From: Streptomyces lunaelactis
Lineage (GTDB): Bacteria; Actinomycetota; Actinomycetes; Streptomycetales; Streptomycetaceae
Assembly: GCF_003054555.1 (NCBI RefSeq)
Contig: NZ_CP026304.1
Coordinates: 3,720,001-3,784,000 of the forward strand
Direction: 5' to 3'
Length of the DNA: 64,000 nt
In this document: positions 41,807 through 51,400 of the stretch, piece after piece
Position numbering within the stretch: position 1 is the stretch's first letter
Layout of the letters: every line of letters begins with the position of its first letter
Translations under genes and position numbers: made by a program
Notes under the pieces: model-generated
What the model saw: only the letters and a program-made list of their open reading frames with translations
What the model was told of the DNA's origin: nothing
Database searches by the model: none

Positions 41807-42664
41807 GTGGCGTCCAACGTCAACCCCACCGTCAGGCGACGCCGATTGGGCCAGGAGCTCCGCCGGCTCCGGGAACTCAAGGGCATGACGGCCGAAGAGG
41901 TGGCGGAGCGCCTGCTCGTCTCCCAGTCGAAGATCAGCCGCCTCGAGAACGGCCGCCGCTCCATCAGCCAGCGCGACGTCCGCGATCTGTGCGGGGTGTA
42001 CGAGGTCGAGGACCACCGGATCGTCGACTCGCTGATGCAGATGGCCAAGGACTCCCGCCAGCAGGGCTGGTGGCACGCCTTCGGCGACATCCCGTACAGC
42101 GTCTACATCGGCCTGGAGACCGACGCGGCGAGCCTGCGGGTGTACGAACCCCAGGTCGTCCCCGGCCTGTTGCAGACCCGGCAGTACGCCGAGGCGCTGA
42201 TCGCCGGCGCGCTGCCCGAGAGCGGGATCACCGACATCGAGAAGCGGGTCAGCGTCCGGCTGCGCCGCCAGGAGCGGATCAAGGACGCCGACCATCCGCT
42301 GCGCCTGTGGGTGGTGGTCGACGAGGCCGCGCTGCGCCGTCTCGTCGGCGACAAGCAGCTGATGCTCGAGCAGCTCGAGCATCTGGTGGAGCTGTCCCAG
42401 GAGCCGCATGTCACCGTGCAGGTGCTGCCCTTCGAGATGGGCGCCCACCCGGGCATCAACGGCCAGTACGCGATCCTGGAGTTCCCCGACGCATCCGACT
42501 CCAGCGTCGTCTATATCGAGGGCGTCACCAGCGATCTGTACCTGGAGAAGGCCAACGACGTACAGAAGTACAGCGTCATGTACGAGCACCTGCGCGCCCA
42601 GGCCCTGAACGTGGATCACACCCGGCAGTTCATCGCGGACATCGCGAAGGACTACGCGCGCTGA
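41807..42664 (+). CDS. XRE-family regulator with DUF5753
   Basis: 285 residues; GTG start after GGAGG. Helix-turn-helix at residues ~13-65 (LGQELRRLRELKGMTAEEVA, LLVSQSKISRLENGRR), then a DUF5753 ligand-type domain (YEPQVVPGLLQTRQYAEALI, LPFEMGAHPGINGQYAILEF). In Streptomyces such proteins occur with a small DUF397 partner, as here with the gene 198 bp downstream. Some pairs (WhiJ-like) act in development. The target is probably its own promoter region. Confidence 0.92.
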   Translation: MASNVNPTVRRRRLGQELRRLRELKGMTAEEVAERLLVSQSKISRLENGRRSISQRDVRDLCGVYEVEDHRIVDSLMQMAKDSRQQGWWHAFGDIPYSVYIGLETDAASLRVYEPQVVPGLLQTRQYAEALIAGALPESGITDIEKRVSVRLRRQERIKDADHPLRLWVVVDEAALRRLVGDKQLMLEQLEHLVELSQEPHVTVQVLPFEMGAHPGINGQYAILEFPDASDSSVVYIEGVTSDLYLEKANDVQKYSVMYEHLRAQALNVDHTRQFIADIAKDYAR

Positions 42665-42862
42665 GAACAGGCCCGCTGAAACGCTCCTGCCGCGAGGGGG
42701 ACCGCACGGTACACCCCGGCCACCTCGCAGCGGAAGACTCACATGGCAGATGCCATCCGGTCGAGTGAACGCCCGCCTCGCGCACCCATCGCGGCGAGTA
42801 GCGTCGATCACGCCAGCAAGAACGTTGGCGCGAATCAAACCACTTGCTGAAGCGGAGCGAAC

Positions 42863-43072
42863 ATGGCAATCACTCAGGGCGCCACGGATACCTGGACGAA
42901 GTCCTCGTACTCCACGGGAAACGGCGCATGCGTAGAGGTCAAGTCCCCGGTTGTGCAGACGATCGCGGTGCGGGACTCCAAGGTCCTCGCCGGACCGTCG
43001 ATCACCTTCGTCCCCGAATCGTGGAACGCGTTCGTGAACGAAGTGGGACAGGGCTCGTTCGGTCTCGGCTGA
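42863..43072 (+). CDS. DUF397 protein, partner of the XRE regulator
   Basis: 69 residues, ATG after AGCGGAG. Signature WTKSSYSTGNGACVEVKSP, VRDSKVLAGPSITFVPESWN AF matches DUF397. These small proteins are thought to bind or antagonise the adjacent XRE/DUF5753 regulator in a way that resembles toxin-antitoxin or anti-activator pairs. Good family match. Confidence 0.92.
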   Translation: MAITQGATDTWTKSSYSTGNGACVEVKSPVVQTIAVRDSKVLAGPSITFVPESWNAFVNEVGQGSFGLG

Positions 43073-43111
43073 GCACCACGCCGAGCGGTACAGCGAACCA
43101 GCACCAGTACC

Positions 43112-43156
43112 GCACAGAGCAACACCGCACACAGCAACACAGCACAGAGCAGCAAC
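43112..43156. repeat. Three tandem 15-bp units
   Basis: GCACAGAGCAACACC, GCACACAGCAACACA and GCACAGAGCAGCAAC follow one another exactly, between the DUF397 gene and the convergent gene. Confidence 0.7.
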
Positions 43157-43219
43157 GACATGAGCCCTCTCGACTGGTCCGCCGTCCCGGCCGAGGGGGC
43201 TCGGCCATGCCCCCTCGAC

Positions 43220-44071
43220 TCACCGCAGTTGATCGACGTAGCGGTCGGTACCCGGGACGGTCGGGATGAAGGGAGCCACCAGCTCCACCCTCCCCAGCCC
43301 CGATTCGACGACCGCTGCGTCGAGACCGGCGAAGGCAGACTCCCAGCGCTCCCTCGGGTCCTCCTCGAGGAACCACAGCAGCGTCAGCCGGGTGTCCACG
43401 CCCTCCACCTGCTTGACGTAGGTCATCCGGTCGCCCGGCAGCGGCGTCGGCCGGAAGACGGTCACCATCGCGGCCGCCGAGCCCGCGAGCCGCTTCGGCA
43501 GATGCTTCGTACGCAGCCACTCCAGCAGCTCGGCCCGCTGCTCGGGCCCGTCCGCGTCGATCACCTCCACCACCAGTCCCGCGTACGGATGGTCGAGCGC
43601 GTGGTAGTCGCGTGGCCCCGCCGCCCCGTCCCGGTACACGGTCGCCTCGTGGTCCTGGAAGGCGGTGAACACATGCGTACGGTCCTGGTAGACCCGCCCG
43701 TCGCGATTCAGCCGTTTGTTGATCCCCACGGTCCACTTCATATGGTCCGCGTACCGGCCGTCGGTGATCCAGTACGTGGAGATGTAGCAGCCCGCGGTCA
43801 CCGGCTGGGCGACCGCCGACTTCTCCGGGTAGCGCAGCTCCTGGAGGTCCCTGGTGGCGACCCAGCGCCGCCCCGCGTACATCCAGGGCATCGCCATCGC
43901 GCCCGCGTAGTAGTGGTCGTCCTCGTACCAGCGGTTGTACGCGTACTCATGGCCCGGATGCGGTTCGACCATGGTGATCAGGGCGTGCCCGGGGCGCACC
44001 CCGTACGGACCGACGCCCGCCAGCTCCGCGTACACCTCGCTGCGCGTGTCGTCGCCCATGCCTTCGCTCAT
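43220..44071 (-). CDS. Conserved protein, possible dimeric alpha-beta barrel
   Basis: 283 residues, no signal peptide. Two similar halves are suggested: HALITMVEPHPGHEYAYNRW ending in DDHYYAGAM, and later LVVEVIDADGPEQRAELLEW with LPKRL, the spacing seen in tandem ferredoxin-like (DUF4286/EthD-type) barrels. Divergent from the SDR gene across an 83-bp region with a palindromic operator, so both are likely in one degradative or biosynthetic regulon. No enzyme function can be assigned. Confidence 0.65.
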   Translation of the reverse strand: MSEGMGDDTRSEVYAELAGVGPYGVRPGHALITMVEPHPGHEYAYNRWYEDDHYYAGAMAMPWMYAGRRWVATRDLQELRYPEKSAVAQPVTAGCYISTYWITDGRYADHMKWTVGINKRLNRDGRVYQDRTHVFTAFQDHEATVYRDGAAGPRDYHALDHPYAGLVVEVIDADGPEQRAELLEWLRTKHLPKRLAGSAAAMVTVFRPTPLPGDRMTYVKQVEGVDTRLTLLWFLEEDPRERWESAFAGLDAAVVESGLGRVELVAPFIPTVPGTDRYVDQLR

Positions 44072-44111
44072 GACGTCCGCTCCCCTTCCCTCCGACGGCG
44101 CGGGGACCTAC

Positions 44112-44128
44112 TCTGACGCCCCGTCAGA
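44112..44128. promoter_or_regulatory. Operator palindrome TCTGACG-CCC-CGTCAGA
   Basis: Perfect 7-3-7 inverted repeat between divergent genes (starts at 44071 and 44155). The form resembles TetR-type operators of actinobacteria. No TetR gene is adjacent, so the regulator is encoded elsewhere. Confidence 0.7.
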
Positions 44129-44154
44129 AGAACTGCCATAGCCCGGAGGACGAG

Positions 44155-44937
44155 ATGTTGCTCGAGGGGAAGACCGTCATCGTCTCCGGCGTCGGGGCCG
44201 GACTCGGCCATCAGATCGCCGCGACCGTCGTACGGGACGGGGGCAACGCGGTCCTCGGCGCGCGTACCGAATCGAACCTCGCGAAGTCGGCCGGCGAGAT
44301 CGACCCGGGCGGCGCGCACACCGCTTACCGGGCCACGGACATCACCGACGAGACGCAGTGCGACGCACTGGCAGCGCTCGCCGTCGAGCGCTTCGGGCAG
44401 ATCGACGCGGTCGTCCATGTCGCCGCCTGGGACAGCTACTTCGGGGGTCTGGCGGATGCCGACTTCGCGAGCTGGCAGGGGGTCATCGACGTGAATCTCC
44501 TGGGCACGCTGCGGATGACCCGGGCCTGCCTGCCGGCGCTCAAGGAGCGGGGCGGCTCGGTTGTCATCATCGGTACGCAGTCGGCGGTCGCCGCGCCCTC
44601 ACAGGTGTGGCAGGCGGCGTACGCGGCGTCCAAGGGTGCGCTCACCTCGGCGATGTACTCGATGGCGCGCGAGCTGGGCCCGGACCGGATACGGGTGAAC
44701 ACGGTGCTGCCGGGCTGGATGTGGGGGCCGCCGGTCCAGGCGTATGTCCAGTTCACCGCGCACACCGAGGGTGTGCCCGAGCCCGAGGTGCTCGGGCGGC
44801 TCACCGGGCGGATGGCGCTGCCCGAGCTGGCCACGGACGGAGACGTCGCGGAGGCCGCGGTCTTCCTCGCCTCCGACCGGGCACGGGCGATCACGGGTCA
44901 GTCGCTGCTGGTCAACGCCGGCGAGCTGATGCGGTAG
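44155..44937 (+). CDS. SDR family oxidoreductase
   Basis: 260-residue classical short-chain dehydrogenase/reductase. Cofactor motif GVGAGLG (residues ~12-18), NAVLGAR then a second-strand Arg suggesting NADP(H) or NAD(H) undecided, AAWDS in place of the usual NNAG, catalytic Ser in IGTQSAV and YAASK (Tyr/Lys at ~156-160). Start ATG shortly after the palindromic operator. Substrate unknown; the divergent barrel-type gene suggests a shared pathway. Confidence 0.9.
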   Translation: MLLEGKTVIVSGVGAGLGHQIAATVVRDGGNAVLGARTESNLAKSAGEIDPGGAHTAYRATDITDETQCDALAALAVERFGQIDAVVHVAAWDSYFGGLADADFASWQGVIDVNLLGTLRMTRACLPALKERGGSVVIIGTQSAVAAPSQVWQAAYAASKGALTSAMYSMARELGPDRIRVNTVLPGWMWGPPVQAYVQFTAHTEGVPEPEVLGRLTGRMALPELATDGDVAEAAVFLASDRARAITGQSLLVNAGELMR

Positions 44938-44993
44938 GGCCGACAGAAGCAACGGGCTTGTACGTAACGGCAGTTGACGTCACCCTTTCGCGG

Positions 44994-45019
44994 CCGCACG
45001 GGACCCGCATCCCGTGCGG
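44994..45019 (+). terminator. Hairpin terminator after the SDR gene
   Basis: CCGCACGGGA / TCCCGTGCGG, 10-bp perfect stem with a 6-base loop, 57 bases after the stop, followed by a T-rich TCTTCTCTGTT. The rest of 44938-45286 holds the leader of the symporter gene and no other gene. Confidence 0.75.
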
Positions 45020-45286
45020 TCTTCTCTGTTGTCCGGAGCCTGACGAAGTGCCCGCTCATCGTGTGTCCCCCGTCACGTTCACGACAACGTCCGGGAAGGT
45101 CAAGAACAGGCAAAACCGTTCGGCTTTCTGACCTGCGTTCACATCTCTGACCGTGTAAGCCCTTGACCCACTGCCCAACCAGGCGGTTCAATCCCCGAAG
45201 TCCCCGCTCCCGCACGGGGGCGCCGTGAACCGGCGTACTGACGAAGCGCGCTCCTCGTTCATAAGGCGGACCCCTGGAGGGGGCAC

Positions 45287-46864
45287 ATGAACAGTCTCGA
45301 CTGGGCCGTGCTCATCGGCTATTTCGGTGTGATGGTCGCGATCGGCGTCTGGTCCCACAAGCGCGTCGACAGCGTGAGCGACTACTTCACCGCCGGCGGA
45401 AAGATGCCCTGGTGGCTGTCCGGCATCTCGCACCACATGTCGGGCTACAGCGCGGTGATGTTCACCGGTTACGCGGCCATCGCCTACACCTACGGTGTCA
45501 CCTCGTACGTCACCTGGTCCTTCCCCATCGCCATCGGCATCGCGATCGGGTCCCGGCTCTTCGCGCCCAGGCTCAACCGGGTGCGCTCGCGGCTGCATGT
45601 CTCCTCGCCGCTCGAATACCTCAAGAACCGCTACAACCTGCCGACCCAGCAGGCACTTGCCTGGTCCGGCGTACTGCTGAAGATCGTCGACGTCGGCGCC
45701 AAGTGGGCGGCCATCGCCACCCTGCTCTCCGTCTTCACCGGCGTCTCGCTCAATATGGGCATCCTGATCACAGGTGCGGTCACCGCCGTCTACTGCACGG
45801 TCGGCGGACTGTGGGCCGACGCCCTCACCGAACTCGGCCAGTTCGTCATCCAGTTCGTCGCCGGGATCGCGATGCTCGTCGCGGTCCTGGCCGAACTGGG
45901 CGGCTTCAGCAGTCTGTGGAACGTCTGGGACGAGCCGGCGCTCAAGGGGCACACCGAGCCGCTGGCAGGCCCGTACATGATGGTGTTCCTGATCGCCTAT
46001 CTCTTCATCAAGACGTTCGAGTACAACGGCGGCATGTGGAACCAGGCCCAGCGTTACATGGCCACCCACTCCGCCAGGTCCGCGGAGCGCTCCGGCCGGC
46101 TGTCCGCCATTCTGTGGCTGATCTGGCCGCTGGTCCTCTTCTTCCCGATGTGGGTCGCGCCGCTGCTCATCAAGACGGACGTGCCGTCCGACTCGTACGC
46201 GCTGATGGCCGAGCAGCTGCTGCCGCACGGTCTGCTGGGCCTGGTCATCGTGGGCTTCTTCTCGCACACCATGGCCATGTGCTCCTCCGACGCCAACGCC
46301 ATCGCGGCCGTCGTCACCCGCGACATCATGCCCGCGGTGTCCCGCAAGGTCCGCGAGTGGGACAACCGCGCCGGACTCATCGCCGCCCGCTGGACCACCC
46401 TGCTCTTCCTCGGTCTCTCCATGGCGATCGCGACCCAGGTCAACTCGGACTTCTTCGGTGACATCATCACCGTCGTCATCAAGTGGGTCGCCGGGCTGAT
46501 GGGCCCGATCGCGATCCCGCTGATGCTGGGCCTGCTGCCCTGGTTCCGCAAGAGCGGACCGACCGCCGCCCTGATCAGCTGGGGCGTCGGCCTGGTGACC
46601 TTCTGGCTGGTCAACTACCCGATCAGCTGGAACGTCGAGGGCGGCGTCCCGCTGCAGTACCAGGTCTCAATCCCGCTGGTGGTCTCACTCGTCCTCTACA
46701 TCGCGATCGGCTTCATCAAGCCGGAGGACACTCCGGAGCGGGACGCGGTGCTGGACTTCATCAACAACGACGGTCCGGACGAGGGGCTCGCCGCCGCGAC
46801 GGTGCCGGCACCCGCGCAGCCGGCCGACGTGAAGGTGCTGGGCCGCGAGGGCGCGGACGGCTGA
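45287..46864 (+). CDS. Sodium:solute symporter (SSS family)
   Basis: 525 residues, ATG after GGAGGGGG. About 13 membrane spans. Family signs: DYFTAGGKMPWWLSGISHHM with the first-helix break and Na+-site region, GGLWADALTELGQFVIQF, MWNQAQRYMA, and CSSDANAIAAVVTRDI in the Na2-site helix. The acidic C-terminal tail is cytoplasmic. Substrate cannot be read (sugars, amino acids, organic acids are all possible). Monocistronic between two terminators. Confidence 0.92.
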   Translation: MNSLDWAVLIGYFGVMVAIGVWSHKRVDSVSDYFTAGGKMPWWLSGISHHMSGYSAVMFTGYAAIAYTYGVTSYVTWSFPIAIGIAIGSRLFAPRLNRVRSRLHVSSPLEYLKNRYNLPTQQALAWSGVLLKIVDVGAKWAAIATLLSVFTGVSLNMGILITGAVTAVYCTVGGLWADALTELGQFVIQFVAGIAMLVAVLAELGGFSSLWNVWDEPALKGHTEPLAGPYMMVFLIAYLFIKTFEYNGGMWNQAQRYMATHSARSAERSGRLSAILWLIWPLVLFFPMWVAPLLIKTDVPSDSYALMAEQLLPHGLLGLVIVGFFSHTMAMCSSDANAIAAVVTRDIMPAVSRKVREWDNRAGLIAARWTTLLFLGLSMAIATQVNSDFFGDIITVVIKWVAGLMGPIAIPLMLGLLPWFRKSGPTAALISWGVGLVTFWLVNYPISWNVEGGVPLQYQVSIPLVVSLVLYIAIGFIKPEDTPERDAVLDFINNDGPDEGLAAATVPAPAQPADVKVLGREGADG

Positions 46865-46880
46865 CGCTTGTGGTGTGCGG

Positions 46881-46914
46881 GAGGGCCCGGCTCCTTGGGG
46901 GGAGCCGGGCCCTC
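46881..46914 (+). terminator. Hairpin terminator after the symporter gene
   Basis: Perfect 14-bp stem GAGGGCCCGGCTCC / GGAGCCGGGCCCTC with a 6-base loop, 17 bases past the stop codon. Confidence 0.85.
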
Positions 46915-46927
46915 GCGCATGTGGGCG

Positions 46928-47013
46928 GTGTCAGCGGCGCGGGTCTCAGGTGTGGGTCTCAGCTTCGCGGGTCTCAGCTGCGGGCTCAGGTGCGCGAGTC
47001 TCAGCTGCGCGGG
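46928..47013. repeat. Degenerate tandem repeat around GGTCTCAGCTGCGC
   Basis: Five or six imperfect copies of a 13-17 bp unit (for example gtctcagcttcgcgg and gtctcagctgcggg) run up to and slightly into the 3' end of the ADP-ribosylglycohydrolase gene, whose last codons (YPRS stop) are made of repeat sequence. Confidence 0.65.
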
Positions 47014-48116
47014 TAGCGGGCCAGCCAGCCGGGCGCGGTCACCGTGGGGCCGTGCAGCGCCGGGCCCTGCGTCATCTCCATCGCGAAGTCGTCCGCGAGC
47101 TCCAGGACGGTCGCGCGGCCCTCCAGTTCGGAGAGCCAGGCGGGCGGCAGGGCGGTCTCGCCGTGCAGTACGCCGAGCAGCGATCCGGTCAGCGCGCCGG
47201 TGGTCTCCGACGGGCCGTCGTGGTTCACGGCGAGGCGCAGGCCGTGCCGGATGTCCTCGCCCACGAGGGCGCAGTAGACGGCGATACCGAGGGCGTCCTC
47301 GGCGTTGTGGCCCGCGCCGAGCGCGGCGATCCTGGCGGGGCTAGGAATGCCCTGGCGTACGGCGCCGAGCGCGTGCTTGAGGGCGTCGGTGACGGGCTCG
47401 TGGCCGGGGCGCGGAGCCAGCTGGGCGAGGGCGCGCTGCACGGAGCCGTCGAGGCTCTCGCCACGGGCCAGGCCGTGCACGATGACGGCGAGCGCACCGG
47501 CGGAGAGATACGCGGTGGGGTGGCCGTGGGTCTGGGCCGCGCACTCCACGGCGAGCTGGCAGACCAGCTGCGGCTCCCAGCCGACGAGCAGCCCGAACGG
47601 CGCGGAGCGCACGAGGGCGCCGGCGTCACGCGCGGCGGGGTTCTTGGGTGCTTCGAGGGTGCCCATGTTCTCGTCGCCGAGCCCGGTGAGGCAGGCCACG
47701 GAGGGGTCCCGGCGGGTGTAGAGCCACTCCTCGCGGGCGAGCCAGCCGTTGTCCTTGCGGCGCTCGTCGGGGCCCCAGTCGCGCTGGGTGGCCGCCCATC
47801 TCAGATGCGCGCGGTGCACATCGGTGGGCGGGTGCCAGGCGCCGGTGTCGCGGCGCACCTGGGCGCGTATCAGCCCGTCGACGGTGAACAGGGTCAGCTG
47901 GGTGGCGGCGGTGACGGCGCCGCGGCGGCCGTGCGCGGGCACGAAGTCGGCGAGGCCGTCCGGTCCGTGGACCTCGCGTATCCCTTCGAGGGTGAGCGAG
48001 GAGACTCCCGCGCCGAGCGCGTCGCCGATGCCGCCACCGAGCAGGGCGCCGCGCACGCGTGCGCGGAAGTCCTGCTGCTCGGCACGGCCCCAGACGGCTG
48101 TGGCTACTGCGCTCAC
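47001..48116 (-). CDS. ADP-ribosylglycohydrolase family protein
   Basis: 371 residues. GTG 48116 is chosen for GGGAGG upstream; it puts the conserved RVRGALLGGGIGDALG near the N-terminus. DraG-type metal and substrate motifs: GDALG at residues ~34-38 and NHDGPSETTGALTGSLLG near the C-terminus. Asp in HDG and the SETTG stretch stand where DraG has DxDT, so two metal ligands may differ. Probably removes ADP-ribose from a protein or nucleotide. The last codons lie in a tandem repeat. Separate from the ATPase/TPR gene by 327 bp of intergenic repeats. Confidence 0.85.
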   Translation of the reverse strand: MSAVATAVWGRAEQQDFRARVRGALLGGGIGDALGAGVSSLTLEGIREVHGPDGLADFVPAHGRRGAVTAATQLTLFTVDGLIRAQVRRDTGAWHPPTDVHRAHLRWAATQRDWGPDERRKDNGWLAREEWLYTRRDPSVACLTGLGDENMGTLEAPKNPAARDAGALVRSAPFGLLVGWEPQLVCQLAVECAAQTHGHPTAYLSAGALAVIVHGLARGESLDGSVQRALAQLAPRPGHEPVTDALKHALGAVRQGIPSPARIAALGAGHNAEDALGIAVYCALVGEDIRHGLRLAVNHDGPSETTGALTGSLLGVLHGETALPPAWLSELEGRATVLELADDFAMEMTQGPALHGPTVTAPGWLARYPRS

Positions 48117-48271
48117 CGCGCGTCCCTCCCTGGACTCCCGGGCATCGAACGATCGAACGTATGCCTGGCGCAGCACTGTAATCGACGCGGCGTGGGGGGT
48201 ACGCGGGCGTGTTCCCCTGCCCGCCCCTTCCCGAACCGGGGGCAAGCCCCCGTCCCCGTACGGCCTCCGGC

Positions 48272-48412
48272 AAATTCAGCCCCTCCGGCGTTTGAGGAGC
48301 GGGGTCTGGGGCGGAGCCCCAGCAAGGGCGGCGCGACTTCAAGCCCCGTGGGGGTCCCCCCGGACGAAGTCTGGGGGGAGATTGAGGCGCGCGGTCAGGG
48401 GCGGAGCCCCGA
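48272..48412. repeat. Streptomyces intergenic palindromic repeats
   Basis: CCCCTCCGGCGTTTGAGGAG is followed by GGGTCTGGGGCGGAGCCCC, and a second GGTCAGGGGCGGAGCCCC occurs at about 48391-48408. Such elements are common between Streptomyces genes. The interval 48117-48443 contains no gene. Confidence 0.65.
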
Positions 48413-48443
48413 CAGGAGCCTCGCCGCCACGTGAGGCGCGGGG

Positions 48444-51400
48444 TCAGGCGGCGGCCACCGCGTCCCGCGCATCGGCCAGCCGTCGCAGCAGAGGCTCCAG
48501 CTCCGCCCCGTCCATCCCCCCGCACTCGCGGAGCTCGCCCAGCACCTCCATCACCTCCACCGCCCTCTCCCAGGTGTACGAGGCGTCCAGAAACTCCCCC
48601 AGCAGCGCATCCGCCCGCCCCCACTCCCCGCGCACGCCGCCGAGCACATCCCCACGCCCGCCACAGCTCCGCCGCCCCGGCCAGACCCTCCGTACGGCTC
48701 ACCGTCAGCGCCAGCTGGAACTCGCCCAGCCCCGCATCGACCGCCCGCAGCCGCTCCGCCGCCTCCCTCGCCGCGGCGAAGTCGCCCGTACCGCGATGCG
48801 CCCGGGCCAGCAGCACGAAGTGCCCGGCTCCCTGCGCCTCATCGCCGGGCCGCACCTCCCCCAGCGGCACCTCCCCCAGCGCGCTCAGCGCGCCCTCGGG
48901 ACGGCCGAGAGACAGACACGCGGCGGCACGCACATGGTGGGTGGCCGCGCCCTCCGCGCCGAGTTCCCGCAGCCGGTCGAGATCGGCGAGCGCCCGCAGC
49001 GGCCGGCCGACGGCCAGCTGCAGCGAGGCCCGCCGCCCGTACGCCCAGCCGTACCGGGCATCGAGCGCGATCGCCCGGTCCAGCTCCGCCCGCGCCTCCT
49101 CGAACCGCCCCAGGTCCTGGTACGTCGCCCCGCGCTCCGCGGCGATCCACGCCTTCTCCGGCTGGAGTTCCGCCGCGTGCGCCAGGTCGGGCAGCGCCTC
49201 CGCCAGCCGGCCGCGCCCGCGCTGCGCCTGGCCGCGGCTGCCGAAGACCCAGCCGTCGTCGGGGGTCAGCACGGCCGCGCGGTCGTAGTCCGCGATCGCC
49301 TCCTCGTAGCGCCCGGACCGCCGGTGGGCCTCCCCGCGCAGCATCAGATGGACCGCGTTGTCCGGCGCGAGGTCCACCGCCCTGTCGAGATCGGCGAGTT
49401 CGCCGTCGAGATCGCCGAGCGCCCGCCGCACCCCGGCCCGTATCGACAGCGCGAAGACGGTGTCGGCACCCAGCTCCAGCCCGCGGTCCAGGTCCGCCAG
49501 CGCTTGTTCGTACTGGCGCAGCAGCTGCCGCGCCCGGCCGCGGGAGACGTACGCGTAGCCGTAGTCCGGGTCGAGCGCCAGCGCCCGGTCGTAGTCCGCG
49601 ATCGCCGCTTCGTACCGCTCGGCCAGCTGGTGCGCGTACCCCCGCTGCGCCAGCGCCCACTCCGTGAACCGCTCGCTCTCCACCGCCCGGTCCAGGTCGG
49701 CGAACTCCCGTACGCTGTCGCCGCGTTCACGGTGGATCTCGGCCCGTCTGATCAGCGCCCACACATAGTCCGGGGTCAGCTCCACCGCCCGTTCCAGGTC
49801 CGCCAGCGCTTCCTCGGTCCTGCCCAGCGCCTGCTTGGCCATCGCACGGCTGCCCAGCGCCCAGGCATAGGCCGGGTCGAGCACGAACGCCCGGTCGAAC
49901 TCCGCGATCGCCTCCTCGAAGCGCCCTTCGTACCGCAGGATCTCCCCGCGCTCGCCGACGATCCACGCGTTGCCCGGGTCGAGCACCTCGGCCGTGGCGA
50001 TGTCCGCCAGGGCTCCCTCGGTGTCGGCGAGCGCGCGCCGCACCTGGGACCTGCGCACCAGCGACCACACATGGCCGGGCTTGATCTCCAGCGCCCGGTC
50101 CAGGTCGGCCAGCGCCTCCCCGTCCCGCCCCGCCGCGTGGTGCGTCAGCGCGCGGCTGGAGAGCGACCAGGTGTCGGCGGGGTCGAGGCCGAGCGCCCGG
50201 TCGAACTCCGCGACGGCCTCCTCGCGCCGCCCCATGAGCCGGTAGGTCTCGCCGCGCCCGTAGTACGCGCGCCGGCACTGCCCGTCCAGGGTGACCGCCT
50301 GCCCGTAGTCGCGCAGCGCCTCCTCGTGGCGGCCGGTGTTGCGGTGGTCCCGGCCACGGATCACCAGGGCGGCCACCCGCCCCTCGTCGTCCGGTTCGCC
50401 ACGGGCCAGGATCAGCCCCAACACCCTTACGCTCCGGTCCTGTTCGTCCTCCAGGGCGGCCAGCAGATCCCGGCCCCAGCCGCGCAGTACGTCGCTGTCG
50501 CCGTCGCCGCCCGCGTCCGCGACGGCCTGCGCCCAGCGCCGCGCGGGCACCGTGCCCGCGTCGCACGCGTCGATCCCGTCGCGCAGCACGGCGGGCAGCG
50601 CCGTCCGCGGCCGCGCGCACAGCAGGTGGTACGTCTCCTCGAGCCTCAGCTCGCGCCAGGCATCCTGCGCCCAGCGCTCGTCCGCCGCCAGCCCGTCCTC
50701 CGCGGCCTCCCGCCAGCCGGCGAACGCCTCCGCGAGCCGGGTGTGCGCGGCGCGCCAGCGCTGCGGTGAGCTGTTGCGCTGCAGCCGCAGCATCGGCTCC
50801 CGTACGACGTCGTGGTACTGGGCCCGGCCGCCGCGGTCGCTCACGAACGGCAGCGAGCGCAGCCAGCCGAACAGCCCCGCCGCGTCCCCTTCGACGGCCG
50901 CCCGGAACACGTCCTCGTTCAGCCGTCGCGGCAGCGCGCCCACGAGGGCGGCGGACCTGCGCACCGGGTCCGCCTCCCACTTCAGGAAGCGCTCCACCGC
51001 GGTGGCGCTGGGGTCGTCGACACCGCCCCGGTTCTCCCGGTTCTCGGGGTTCCCGGCGTTACCTGCGCCGCCTGCGCTGCCTGCGCTACCGGCCAGGGAC
51101 GCGGCAAGGGTGGAGACGAGGACCGGAAGCCGCCCGGAGAGCCTGAGCACATCCCGTACGACGTCCTCCTCCACCACGCCCTTGGCGGCGAGGAGCTGGC
51201 GGGCCTCGGACTCGGTGAAGGGGGCGAGCGGGAGGTCCGTCACGAAGTCGATCCAGTCGGCCCAGCAGTTGAGGTCGAGCGGCTGCTGCCCCGCCATCGT
51301 GAAGACGACCTGGTCGGGCAGGAGGCCGTACTGATCGGTGGTGATCAGATCGCGCAGCCAGGTGTCGAGGAAGGGCCCGGTGCGTTCGTACGTGTCGAAG

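Noticed and set aside
47626..48443. Extension of the ATPase/TPR protein to 1475 residues
   Set aside because: After 48650 this frame is Arg/Gly-rich and runs across intergenic repeats and into another gene; a neighbouring frame continues coherently to 48444.
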